Shown in pieces: positions 1 through 7,953 of a stretch of DNA of 35,866 bases. Position 1 is the first letter of the stretch. The number at the start of each line of letters is the position of its first letter. The stretch is from the NCBI GenBank assembly GCA_027310735.1, contig DAIDAH010000003.1:1-35866 (forward strand), given 5' to 3'. This DNA is from Methylotenera sp. (GTDB taxonomy: Bacteria > Pseudomonadota > Gammaproteobacteria > Burkholderiales > Methylophilaceae). The notes beneath the pieces were generated by a model that was given only the letters and a program-made list of their open reading frames with translations, was not told the DNA's origin and ran no database searches. The translations under genes and the position numbers were made by a program.

Positions 1-1124
1 CGACGCATATTTTCAAGCAAGATCGTTAAGTGCAACTCACCACGACCTGAAACACGGAATACGTCAGCATCTTCAGTATCTTCAACACGCAACGCAACGT
101 TTACTAAAAGCTCTTTAGTTAAACGGTCACGAATTTGACGTGAAGTCACAAACTTACCTTCTGTACCAGCTAATGGAGAAGTGTTCACCATAAAGTCCAT
201 GGTCAATGTTGGCTCATCCACGCCTAAATGTGGCAAGCCTACTGGATTTTCACGATCGCAAACTGTAAAGCCGATACCAATATCATCCAAACCAGAAATA
301 ATGACAATGTCACCTGCTTCAGCCTCTTCAACTGGCACGCGCTCTAAACCACGGAAACCAAGCACTTGGTTAATCTTACCCATAGCCACTTGTTTACTTT
401 CATTCATTACCGTAACTGCTTGACCAGGTTTGATTCTACCGTTGGTAATACGACCAACGCCAAGACGACCCGTGTAAGTTGAATAATCAAGTGCTGAAAT
501 TTGCAATTGCAAAGGCGCACTGCTATCACCTGATGGTGGTGCTACATGACTTAAAATCGTTTCAAACAAAGCGCGCATATTGTCGCTTGGTGTTTTCATA
601 TCTAACATAGCATAGCCATTGATTGCTGATGCATATACCACAGGGAAATCCAACTGCTCATCAGTCGCACCTAAATTGGCGAACAAATCAAAAGTTTGGT
701 TAACCACCCAGTCAGTACGTGCACCTGGACGGTCTACTTTATTAATCACTACAATTGGCTTTAAACCAAGTGCCAAAGCTTTTTTCGTTACAAAACGCGT
801 TTGTGGCATTGGGCCTTCAACCGCATCCACTAACAGAACTACACCATCTACCATACCTAATACACGCTCAACTTCACCACCGAAGTCAGCATGGCCTGGA
901 GTATCGACAATATTAATGTGCGTACCTTCGTAGTTCAAGGCAGTATTTTTTGCCAAGATGGTAATACCGCGTTCTTTTTCAATATCACCACTATCCATCA
1001 CACGCTCAGAAACCGCTTGGTGAGATGAGAAAGTACCTGCTTGCTGTAAAAGTTTGTCCACCATGGTTGTTTTACCATGGTCAACGTGCGCGATAATTGC
1101 GATATTTCTAAGATTACGAGACAT
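1..1124 (-). CDS. typA: Ribosome-associated GTPase TypA/BipA (partial, C-terminal part beyond the window)
   Basis: This is a translational GTPase of the EF-G/LepA superfamily that binds ribosomes and helps 50S assembly and growth in the cold or under stress. The minus strand is open from an ATG at 1124 to the left edge, giving 374 codons; family members are about 600-610 residues, so roughly the last 230 are missing. The G1 P-loop AHVDHGKT is at residues 12-19, G3 DTPGH at 74-78 and G4 NKVD at 128-131. The switch-I region contains the EKERGITI stretch typical of this family, and domain II and the start of domain III follow. The first residues MSRNLRNIAIIAHVDHGKT match the usual TypA start. 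It is divergent from the RNA helicase pair, and both are of the kind used in ribosome biogenesis at low temperature (inference). Identification is secure. Confidence 0.97.
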   Translation of the reverse strand, partial: MSRNLRNIAIIAHVDHGKTTMVDKLLQQAGTFSSHQAVSERVMDSGDIEKERGITILAKNTALNYEGTHINIVDTPGHADFGGEVERVLGMVDGVVLLVDAVEGPMPQTRFVTKKALALGLKPIVVINKVDRPGARTDWVVNQTFDLFANLGATDEQLDFPVVYASAINGYAMLDMKTPSDNMRALFETILSHVAPPSGDSSAPLQLQISALDYSTYTGRLGVGRITNGRIKPGQAVTVMNESKQVAMGKINQVLGFRGLERVPVEEAEAGDIVIISGLDDIGIGFTVCDRENPVGLPHLGVDEPTLTMDFMVNTSPLAGTEGKFVTSRQIRDRLTKELLVNVALRVEDTEDADVFRVSGRGELHLTILLENMR

Positions 1125-1596
1125 TAGTGTTGCTACCAGTTCATTGAAAGGCGGCGATTTTAACACATTAAACGCATAATTTCTTTTGATCGTTGATTTA
1201 AGTTGTTATTTAGTTTGACATTCTATTTCAAATGGTTATACTGCGCGCTTCATTCGCATTACTGCTTTATTTGTAATGCTTGAATCATTGCCCTGACCCT
1301 ATTGTCGCTCGTGAACTTTTGAAGCGGCTATCAAGATCAAACTACCGATCTTTTACTGGTTAGCGGCTGTGCCCGTGCGCTGGTAAAGATTTTATTAGTT
1401 TGTTTAGATTATTTATAAGTTTTGAACATTCAATTAACTTGAAATAATTAAACTCGATATTCTCTGCGTTTATATTGCCTTTGTTCATCACGCCTCATTA
1501 ATAGCGTGTGTTCAAATGATATGCCCGTATTTACTTAGCGCCCTTTTTATTGCTTATTAATTTTTAATAAGTTGTTACTTTTTGAAAGGGACTATT
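1125..1596. other. Divergent intergenic region, typA / rhlE (472 bp)
   Basis: No ORF here looks real. The stretch must hold the typA promoter (minus) and the helicase promoter (plus). A perfect 6-bp inverted repeat with an 8-nt loop (AAGATC / GATCTT) lies at 1333-1338 and 1347-1352, flanked by two copies of AGCGGCT at 1323-1329 and 1362-1368. From about 1380 to 1596 the sequence is very AT-rich. If the helicase promoter lies near 1200-1300, its mRNA would have a leader of 200-400 nt; long structured leaders are known for cold-shock mRNAs, but here this is only inference. Confidence 0.5.
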
Positions 1597-3348
1597 TTGT
1601 CTTTTGCATCATTAAATCTTGATTCAACCCTTCTTCGCGCTCTTGAAGAATCTGGCTACACTTCACCTACACCTATCCAATCACAAGCTATTCCAGTTGT
1701 GACTGAAGGCCATGACCTGATGGCATCTGCCCAAACAGGTACAGGCAAAACCGCAGCATTTATGTTGCCAGCATTAAACTTACTTGCAACCCCACACGCA
1801 CTTAAAAGCCGTGGTCCACGTATTTTGGTATTAGTACCAACACGCGAACTTGCGACACAAGTAAATGAAGCTGCACGTAAATATGGTAAATACATTCGCG
1901 CCCGTACAGTAAGTATCGTGGGTGGTATGCCTTACCCACTACAAAACAAACTATTATCACAACCTCTAGATATCTTAGTCGCTACGCCAGGTCGCTTGTT
2001 AGACCATATGGAACGTGGTCGCATTGACTTATCACGTTTACAAATGTTGATTTTAGATGAAGCAGATCGCATGTTAGATATGGGCTTCTTGCCTGATGTT
2101 GAACGCATCTGTGAGCAATTATCTGCAGAACGCCAAACACTATTATTCTCAGCAACATTAGATGGCGACATTGCTCGCGTTGCTAAACAGATTCTTAAGA
2201 ACCCTAAAACAATCCAAGTGGCTGCTCAACGTGAAAAACACGCAAACATCGAGCAACGTTTACATTATGTAGATGACATGACCCATAAAAACAAATTGCT
2301 TGAGCATTTGTTGATTGCACCAGAAGTGAACCAAGTGATTATTTTCACAAGCACAAAACGTCACGCTGACGTTTTGGCTGAAGATTTGTATGCTGCGGGT
2401 CACAAAACGGCTGCTTTACATGGTGATATGACACAAGGTGCACGTAACCGCACATTGACTAAATTGCGTCATGGTGATGTAAAAGTATTAGTAGCGACTG
2501 ACGTTGCTGCGCGTGGTATTGACGTACAAGGCATCAGCCACGTGATCAACTACGATTTACCTAAGTTTGCTGAAGATTATGTGCACCGTATCGGTCGTAC
2601 TGGCCGTGCAGGCAATTCCGGTATCGCCATTTCATTCGCGTCAAACATGGATAGACATATCCTGCGTAAAATTGAGCAATTTACTGGTAACACTATGACA
2701 CCAGTTGTGATTGAAGGCTTTGAACCTAAACGCGCAATGCGCATGAACGACACTGGCACACGTGGTGATATTCGCCGTGATGGTCATAAACCTGGTCGTG
2801 GTGGCTTTAAACCACGTGATGACCGTGGTAGCTTCAGTCGTGATAACAACCGCGGCGACTCTCGCAACGAACGTCCTAGCTTCAACCGTGACAGCGAAAG
2901 TCGTGGTAACCGTGAATCAGCACCGCGCGAATCATTCGGCAACTCAAGCAGACCAGAGTTTAACCGTTCAGAACGACCAGCTGGCGATCGTCCACGTAAC
3001 TTCGGCGACAGAAACGCAAATGCAGGTGCGCCTAACCGTAGCTTTGGTGACAGCGTAGCATTTGGCAAAAAACCTTTCTCACGTGATGGCGCAAGCGCTC
3101 CACGTAGCGAAGGCAACCGCGACAGCCGTGGCAACCGCCCAGATGCAAATCGTGGCGATAACCGTGTATTAGGTCAACGTTATGAAGGCCGTGCAGACGC
3201 ACCACGTGGTGACCGCTCTTCAGCGCCAGCCCGCCGTGACAGTGCTCGTCCACAAAGCCGCGGTGAAGGCAGAAGCAATGCTGACCGTAACTTTGGTAAC
3301 GCAAATGCTGGTAGTGGCGCTCCACGCCGTCCACGTAGCTTCGCATAA
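1597..3348 (+). CDS. rhlE: DEAD-box ATP-dependent RNA helicase, RhlE type, with long RGD/N-rich tail
   Basis: This is an ATP-dependent RNA helicase acting on structured RNA, probably in ribosome assembly or RNA turnover. The motifs appear in order: Q motif (GYTSPTPIQ, residues 20-28), I AQTGTGKT (45-52), Ia PTRELA, Ib TPGRL, II DEAD (154-157), III SAT, V ATDVAARGID and VI HRIGRTGRAG. The core ends near residue 376. A tail of about 205 residues follows, dominated by R, G, N, S and D and probably disordered, a type that binds RNA nonspecifically. I chose the TTG at 1597 because MSFASLNLDSTLLRALEE matches RhlE N-termini and GAAAGGG (1584-1590) sits 6 nt upstream; a TTG at 1582 would add five residues. 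The next gene is a paralogue 34 bp downstream. The family is certain, the exact subfamily (RhlE versus DeaD-like role) less so. Confidence 0.95.
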   Translation: MSFASLNLDSTLLRALEESGYTSPTPIQSQAIPVVTEGHDLMASAQTGTGKTAAFMLPALNLLATPHALKSRGPRILVLVPTRELATQVNEAARKYGKYIRARTVSIVGGMPYPLQNKLLSQPLDILVATPGRLLDHMERGRIDLSRLQMLILDEADRMLDMGFLPDVERICEQLSAERQTLLFSATLDGDIARVAKQILKNPKTIQVAAQREKHANIEQRLHYVDDMTHKNKLLEHLLIAPEVNQVIIFTSTKRHADVLAEDLYAAGHKTAALHGDMTQGARNRTLTKLRHGDVKVLVATDVAARGIDVQGISHVINYDLPKFAEDYVHRIGRTGRAGNSGIAISFASNMDRHILRKIEQFTGNTMTPVVIEGFEPKRAMRMNDTGTRGDIRRDGHKPGRGGFKPRDDRGSFSRDNNRGDSRNERPSFNRDSESRGNRESAPRESFGNSSRPEFNRSERPAGDRPRNFGDRNANAGAPNRSFGDSVAFGKKPFSRDGASAPRSEGNRDSRGNRPDANRGDNRVLGQRYEGRADAPRGDRSSAPARRDSARPQSRGEGRSNADRNFGNANAGSGAPRRPRSFA

Positions 3349-3382
3349 GTAGTAAATTTATAAATTGAACAGTACCCAACAA

Positions 3383-4753
3383 ATGACAGAAACAGTAAGT
3401 TTTGACTCACTCGGCTTAGCGCCTGAACTTCTTAAAGCGCTAACTGAGTCTGGTTACACCACACCCACGCCAATTCAGTCGCAGGCCATTCCTGTGGCAT
3501 TGGCTGGGGGTGACTTAATGGCAGGCGCGCAAACTGGCACAGGTAAAACTGCGGCATTTGCGCTGCCATTACTACAAAAATTACTACCACTTGCTAATAA
3601 TGGCGCATCACCAGCTAAACATCCTATACGTGCCTTGATTTTAACGCCTACGCGTGAACTGGCGATACAGGTTGAAGAAAGTGTAAAGGCATATGCAAAA
3701 AATACGCCGCTACGCTCACTTGTTGTTTATGGTGGTGTCGACATTAAAACCCAAACACCACACCTTAAATCTGGTGTGGAAATCTTGGTGGCAACACCTG
3801 GCCGTTTGTTGGATCATATTGAACAAAAAACGCTACAACTCAATCAAGTTCAAATGTTAGTGCTTGATGAAGCAGATCGTATGTTGGACATGGGCTTTAT
3901 GCCTGATTTGAAGAGAATTTTGGCGTTGCTACCAAAGCAACGTCAAACTTTGATGTTTTCAGCCACGTTTTCAAATGAAATTAAAAAACTCGCTGATGAG
4001 TTTTTAACAAAACCACAGCTAATCGAAGTCGCACGCAGTAATGCTACAAACGACAACGTGACACAAAAAGTCTATCAAGTTGCACAAAGCGACAAAGAGG
4101 CTTTACTGACGCAGTTATTAAAAGCTGCGGATGCAAAACAGGTGATTGTATTCACCAAAACCAAAATTACCGCCAGCCGCCTAAGCCGAAGCTTAGAGCG
4201 TGAAGGCATTGCCGCAGACGCCATTCATGGTGACAAAACCCAACAAGAGCGTATCAAGGCCTTAGATGCATTTAAAGCCGGCACTTGCACGGTATTAGTC
4301 GCCACAGACGTTGCTGCTCGCGGCTTGGATATTAGCGAATTACCAATGGTAATCAACTATGAAATTCCAAGCGCACCAGAAGATTATGTTCACCGCATTG
4401 GTCGTACAGGCCGTGCGGGTGCCTTAGGCGTTGCGATTTCATTCGTCAGCCCTGAAGAAGATAAATACATGGTGGAAATCGAAAAGCTGATTAAACGCCA
4501 AATCACTAAAGAAGTGATTGAACTTGAAAGAACTAGCCCTAGGTCACGCACTAGCAGCCATAAACCCAGCCATGCTGCGCCGTCTCAAGAAGCGGCAACC
4601 ACCAAACGTATCCTGCCTAAAAAGAAAAGTACAGATCCGTGGTTCGATAAGCCTTATGAAGCTGCTATTAGTCAAAAAGAATCAACCGCGAGACCGACAT
4701 CAAAAAGTAAAACACCTGTCGCAGCGTTACTTGGTGGCTTGCTCCGCAAATAA
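3383..4753 (+). CDS. rhlE: DEAD-box ATP-dependent RNA helicase, RhlE type (second copy)
   Basis: This is a second RNA helicase of 456 residues with the full motif set: AQTGTGKT, PTRELA, TPGRLLDH, DEAD, SAT, VATDVAARGLD and HRIGRTGRAG. Its first 50 residues run almost in parallel with the upstream gene (SFxSLxL...ESGYTxPTPIQSQAIP), so the two are paralogues, but the tails differ. Here the last 80 or so residues are Ser/Lys/Pro/Thr-rich, with no Arg-Gly repeats. The ATG at 3383 gives MTETVSFDSLGL, the normal RhlE start; a TTG at 3365 would add six residues. The 34-bp gap to the upstream stop has no terminator, so co-transcription is likely. There is no clear Shine-Dalgarno before 3383, which would suit translational coupling. 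A hairpin follows at 4770. Confidence 0.95.
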   Translation: MTETVSFDSLGLAPELLKALTESGYTTPTPIQSQAIPVALAGGDLMAGAQTGTGKTAAFALPLLQKLLPLANNGASPAKHPIRALILTPTRELAIQVEESVKAYAKNTPLRSLVVYGGVDIKTQTPHLKSGVEILVATPGRLLDHIEQKTLQLNQVQMLVLDEADRMLDMGFMPDLKRILALLPKQRQTLMFSATFSNEIKKLADEFLTKPQLIEVARSNATNDNVTQKVYQVAQSDKEALLTQLLKAADAKQVIVFTKTKITASRLSRSLEREGIAADAIHGDKTQQERIKALDAFKAGTCTVLVATDVAARGLDISELPMVINYEIPSAPEDYVHRIGRTGRAGALGVAISFVSPEEDKYMVEIEKLIKRQITKEVIELERTSPRSRTSSHKPSHAAPSQEAATTKRILPKKKSTDPWFDKPYEAAISQKESTARPTSKSKTPVAALLGGLLRK

Positions 4754-4769
4754 ATCATCAAAATCATTA

Positions 4770-4797
4770 CACTTCCTTTTCACTTGATTGGGAAGTG
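4770..4797 (+). terminator. Weak terminator-like hairpin after the helicase pair
   Basis: CACTTCC (4770-4776) pairs perfectly with GGAAGTG (4791-4797) across a 14-nt loop, 17 nt after the helicase stop. Only CTTACT follows, with no T-run, so Rho-independent termination would be poor. It may instead be an mRNA 3'-end stabilising structure. Confidence 0.35.
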
Positions 4798-4876
4798 CTT
4801 ACTCATCGATGCCTGAGTCTGCAAAACTATCACAGGAGTCTGCACACTAAGCGCAGTTCATCTAGAAAGTAATTCT

Positions 4877-5458
4877 ATGATCTATAAATTCCTCTGGCTT
4901 TTCACATTGTTACTCAGCGCATGTACTGGCGTTCCTCAAGGTGTATCTACCATCAAAAGTTTTGATGCCAATCAATACTTAGGCACTTGGTATGAAATCG
5001 CCCGTCTGGATCACTCCTTTGAAAAAGACCTGCAAAATGTAATGGCTGCCTATAGCCTACGTGAAGATGGTGGCATTAGAGTCATCAACAAAGGCTTTAA
5101 TCCTAAGACCAAACAATGGAAAGAGGCCGAAGGTAAAGCTTATTTTATTGATGCGCCCAATGCAGATAAAAGCAATACTGGCAGACTCAAAGTATCGTTC
5201 TTTGGCCCATTTTATGGTGCTTACAACATTATTGAATTAGACCAGCCTTACTACAACTACGTCATGTTATGCGGCCCAGATAAATCCTACTTTTGGATAC
5301 TGTCACGCACACCGCAGCTTGCCTACCCGATCAAGCAACATTTAATCGCAAAAGCCAAGGAGCTTGGTTTTGAGACCGACAAGCTGATTTATGTAGAACA
5401 GTCAAATGTGCAAATAAACTACGAAGCTGGTCGCCACGTGATACATCCAGCGCCATAA
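4877..5458 (+). CDS. blc: Outer-membrane lipocalin (Blc-type lipoprotein)
   Basis: This is a bacterial lipocalin, a lipid-anchored beta-barrel that binds lysophospholipids or fatty acids and is linked to envelope stress. The 193-residue product starts with a lipoprotein signal peptide: hydrophobic residues 4-13, then lipobox LSAC with Cys16 as the lipidation site. Thr rather than Asp follows the Cys, which favours sorting to the outer membrane by the Lol rule. The lipocalin signature GTW (36-38) lies within YLGTWYEIARLD, and later strands carry NKGFN, GRLKVSFFGPFYGAYN and YNYVMLCGPDKSYFWILSR, all typical of Blc. The length is slightly above the usual 170-180 residues because of an extended C-terminus. 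It stands alone, with 123 bp before it. Ligand specificity cannot be read from sequence. Confidence 0.93.
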   Translation: MIYKFLWLFTLLLSACTGVPQGVSTIKSFDANQYLGTWYEIARLDHSFEKDLQNVMAAYSLREDGGIRVINKGFNPKTKQWKEAEGKAYFIDAPNADKSNTGRLKVSFFGPFYGAYNIIELDQPYYNYVMLCGPDKSYFWILSRTPQLAYPIKQHLIAKAKELGFETDKLIYVEQSNVQINYEAGRHVIHPAP

Positions 5459-5560
5459 CCTGCCCGCACCCAAGCCCCTACATACCGGCTTAATATTTAC
5501 TTAATATTATCGACACATCATCGTAATACTAAACATTTAGGCTGATACTCCTCTAAATAT

Positions 5561-5567
5561 GGGAGGT
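5561..5567 (+). promoter_or_regulatory. Strong Shine-Dalgarno for a 32-codon ORF, possibly sequestered
   Basis: GGGAGGT at 5561-5567 lies 8 nt before the ATG at 5576, near-ideal spacing and one of the best ribosome binding sites in the window. CTCC at 5548-5551, just upstream, can pair with GGAG (5562-5565), so a small hairpin could mask it. Confidence 0.6.
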
Positions 5568-5575
5568 ACAGATTG

Positions 5576-5674
5576 ATGAAACTTGGGAAAATATGGGATG
5601 TATTAGTTTGGTTAAATGGTTGGGGCGCCAGTCTCATCATCTTAGCGTTTTACACTACAGGGATTTTTTCTTAG
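5576..5674 (+). CDS. Small membrane protein, 32 residues, unknown function
   Basis: I do not recognise this gene. The ORF encodes 32 residues and ends in TAG at 5672-5674. The N-terminal part (MKLGKIWDVLVWLNGWG) is amphipathic, with two Lys and three Trp. Residues 18-31 (ASLIILAFYTTGIF) are hydrophobic and could form one membrane span, probably with the Lys-bearing N-terminus in the cytoplasm. The main support is the strong GGGAGGT ribosome binding site with 8-nt spacing; otherwise it is too short to score. It lies between blc (117 bp upstream) and the convergent EAL-HDOD gene (106 bp downstream), with no obvious partner. Many proteins of this size regulate membrane complexes, but no target is implied here. 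Confidence 0.55.
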   Translation: MKLGKIWDVLVWLNGWGASLIILAFYTTGIFS

Positions 5675-5780
5675 CGCCAACTAGCCAACATCTATCCGCC
5701 AGTAATCATTCAAGGCGACCTCAATGTTTTGTGCATCACTTTACATAGTCTCATCGAGCAAAGAGCCTCGAGCAGCCTGA

Positions 5781-7199
5781 CTAATTAGCCAGCTCCGCCC
5801 ATACAATAGCTTCAGTTTGATTAATGCTGACCTCAGACAAATCTACTCCAATTTGATTGGACAAGATCACAATACGCTCATGATCAAAGGCTTCACATGC
5901 CTCAGCAAGCTCAAGATAGGGCGCATATTTTCCACTTTTATGAAGTAGTGCCTCTACTACTGAAGACGGAAGGCTCACCTGCTCAACGACTTTTTCCATA
6001 GGCATACGCAATAAGATATCTAATAACGAAAAAATGCCGGCAACAAATAATTCATCACGTTCATTCGCAGGCAATGCGTCTTTTGCACACAACTCTGCCA
6101 AACGAGCTCTAACCAATGCATTTTCCATAAGCGCAGAATCAAGCGCATTGCCAGTACCACTCGTAAAAAGCAGTAAAGTAAGCCACCGATAAAGATTATC
6201 GCGCCCGAGTATAAGTAGTGCTTGCTCAATACTACTCACCTTAGTTGCTAACCCAAACCCAGCACTATTGATATACCGCAAGACTTTAAAAGACAGCGCA
6301 GGATCCTGTTTAAACGTCTGCACAATCGTGGCGTTTTCCGCATCTTGACGAATAAGGTTTAATAAACTGAGTATCTTGATTCGCCCGGCATCCATTGCAG
6401 GCACAGCCCACTCTTCTCTACTAGAAACAAAAGTGCCTTGAAAATATTGAAATGGCAACTTCGCACTGACATGAAACTCATCCAATAGCCTGATATTCGT
6501 TGCCACAAGAAATTTCCCCATGACCTGCAAACTTATCGCATCAATACGAGATTTAATCGTCCCTAAATCACTGCTACCAATATCAATAAAAACAAACTCT
6601 GCTAGGTCTAAAAACGGTTGCAAGCTGGGCAAGGTCACATCGCCCTGAAGCCCGATACGAAAGCCTGAACTTTTGAGTATGGTAAGACGAGCAATATATG
6701 CACTACTCTGTTGCGTAAGTTCTGCAAGAGAAGTGATAACCAACACAATACCTTCTCTAGGCAATTGCTCTAAAGGTTGACGATCTAAAGAAGAAGGAGA
6801 AATAGGAATAAAAGCCAGACGATGCCCAAGCAATCGCTTCAAATCCATTCTTAATACATTACCAAGTAAGATGTCATCGTAAAGACGTTGTATAAGTTCT
6901 GAAGACTTACGTACACGTTCATTCACACTACGACTTAACGTAAAAGAATATCCTGCAACTTTTTGGGATTGATCCAGTACAGCCTCTCTACAAACAACAG
7001 AAGGAGGAATCGTATTTTCATTAAAGATACCCTCGCTATTTACCTGTAATACTTGTGACTGATTATTGATATTTTTGATCGTTGATAACTCATTAAGCTT
7101 TACAAAGGAAGGATCTACAACTTCACTAACCGACTCCTCAGCATCAAGCAACACCTGATGATTTTGACCAGTAAGAAATTGAAAAAGACGTCTCAACAT
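5781..7199 (-). CDS. Degenerate EAL plus HDOD domain signalling protein (YuxH type)
   Basis: The 472-residue protein has the EAL-HDOD architecture found in proteobacterial motility and biofilm regulators. An N-terminal linker (1-65) precedes an EAL-like fold (about 68-265), where the canonical GYELLxR segment reads GYSFTLSR. The catalytic Glu is therefore missing and no cyclic-di-GMP hydrolysis is expected. The HDOD domain (about 275-465) includes a hydrophobic helix bundle with FKQDPALSFKVLRYINSAGFG and SSIEQALLILGRDNLYRWL. HDOD domains lack HD-type metal residues and act as protein-interaction modules. There is no signal peptide or membrane span, so it should be cytosolic. It is monocistronic. 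Family assignment is good; the pathway it serves is not visible. Confidence 0.88.
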   Translation of the reverse strand: MLRRLFQFLTGQNHQVLLDAEESVSEVVDPSFVKLNELSTIKNINNQSQVLQVNSEGIFNENTIPPSVVCREAVLDQSQKVAGYSFTLSRSVNERVRKSSELIQRLYDDILLGNVLRMDLKRLLGHRLAFIPISPSSLDRQPLEQLPREGIVLVITSLAELTQQSSAYIARLTILKSSGFRIGLQGDVTLPSLQPFLDLAEFVFIDIGSSDLGTIKSRIDAISLQVMGKFLVATNIRLLDEFHVSAKLPFQYFQGTFVSSREEWAVPAMDAGRIKILSLLNLIRQDAENATIVQTFKQDPALSFKVLRYINSAGFGLATKVSSIEQALLILGRDNLYRWLTLLLFTSGTGNALDSALMENALVRARLAELCAKDALPANERDELFVAGIFSLLDILLRMPMEKVVEQVSLPSSVVEALLHKSGKYAPYLELAEACEAFDHERIVILSNQIGVDLSEVSINQTEAIVWAELAN

Positions 7200-7492
7200 G
7201 TGAATACTTTCATAATATTTATTTGCATTACCTTAGTCATTTAGCTAAAACCTCATTCATGTAAGCAAGCCATCAAGAGTAATAAACTATACTAGAGCTA
7301 GGCATAAACGTTTTAAAATACAAAAATTATTCTGAAAACAATTTTCAAATAAAAGCCTGTGGTTGATTGCAGTGAGCATTAGAATATTAGCATAAGCGCC
7401 AACTGTTACTGCCTCATAGCATTTACAATAGCTTAATCGCAGCTCTTTGCAAGAGAGATCGCACCTGACATTTATATGGAGTTACAAAAGAA
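7200..7492. other. Intergenic region between divergent genes (293 bp)
   Basis: AT-rich DNA between the EAL-HDOD gene (minus) and the small exported-protein gene (plus), so it must hold both promoters. The only structure I see is the short palindrome CTCTT-TGC-AAGAG at 7443-7455. A GGAG at about 7478 serves the downstream ATG with long spacing. Confidence 0.4.
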
Positions 7493-7849
7493 ATGACCGC
7501 AAAATTCTATAAAATCCCAACATTACTTACAGCAATTGTCCTGTTCGCAGGAATTTCAAGTAGCGTTTTGGCTGGAGAGTATGAAGGATCATGGCTACTG
7601 AAAGATACACATGGCGGTTCTTTCGAAGCCACACTTAACAATGACGGCACTGCTTCAGGCACTCATGGCGATGCGATGAAGCATGGCTCTTGGACGGAAA
7701 CAGATCGAGCTGTGATTATCCACTGGAATACTGGATGGACGACACGTATTGCCAAGCAGGGAGATCACTATGTTAAAACTGCATTTAAGCCTGGCACGGC
7801 CCTTACAGATACGCCAACAGATACATCAACTGCAAAAAAGAAAAATTAA
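7493..7849 (+). CDS. Small exported protein of unknown function
   Basis: The 118-residue product begins with a Sec signal peptide: basic MTAKFYK, a hydrophobic core through residue 24, and likely cleavage after VLA at 25-27 (mature start GEYEGSW). The mature part is a single small domain rich in beta-prone stretches (YEGSWLLKD, GSFEATLNNDGTASG, GSWTETDRAVIIHW, GWTTRIAKQGDHYVKTAF). It ends with a Thr/Pro/Asp tail and KKKN. The pattern of short strands with GSW and TASG turns resembles small calycin-like or other beta-barrel proteins that modulate periplasmic partners, but I cannot name a family. It has no Cys, so it is soluble and not a lipoprotein. It is followed by the hairpin pair at 7891. 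Confidence 0.75.
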   Translation: MTAKFYKIPTLLTAIVLFAGISSSVLAGEYEGSWLLKDTHGGSFEATLNNDGTASGTHGDAMKHGSWTETDRAVIIHWNTGWTTRIAKQGDHYVKTAFKPGTALTDTPTDTSTAKKKN

Positions 7850-7890
7850 AGTAACAACTGACGCCTCTTCGATTGAGTGTTTATCAGATA

Positions 7891-7947
7891 GCGCGTAAAA
7901 CCCCGTCCTTCAGGACGAGGATGTAAGCGCGAACGGCGTAGCCGTTC
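7891..7947 (+). repeat. Paired hairpins, possibly the end of an IS200/IS605 (tnpB) element
   Basis: Two adjacent hairpins can be seen. CCCCGTCCT (7901-7909) pairs with AGGACGAGG (7912-7920) with one mismatch and a 2-nt loop, bracketed by GCGC at 7891-7894 and 7927-7930. GAACGGC (7931-7937) then pairs perfectly with GCCGTTC (7941-7947) around a 3-nt loop. The compact CCCCGTCC...GGACGxGG hairpin followed by ATGTAAGCGC resembles structures at the right end of IS200/IS605 elements, where the tnpB-associated omega-RNA lies. That is recollection of family style and was not searched. No tnpA or tnpB is nearby, so it would be an orphan end. It lies immediately before the GTG start of the DUF3095 gene. 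It has no T-run and would be a poor terminator. Confidence 0.45.
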
Positions 7948-7953
7948 AATGCG

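Noticed and set aside
181..933. Two plus-strand ORFs of 80 and 104 codons
   Set aside because: Both lie antisense to the well-conserved typA gene and show no family features.
2784..3134. Antisense ORF of 116 codons, Arg/Leu/Ser/Pro-rich
   Set aside because: It is the mirror of the low-complexity helicase tail; composition bias keeps the frame open.
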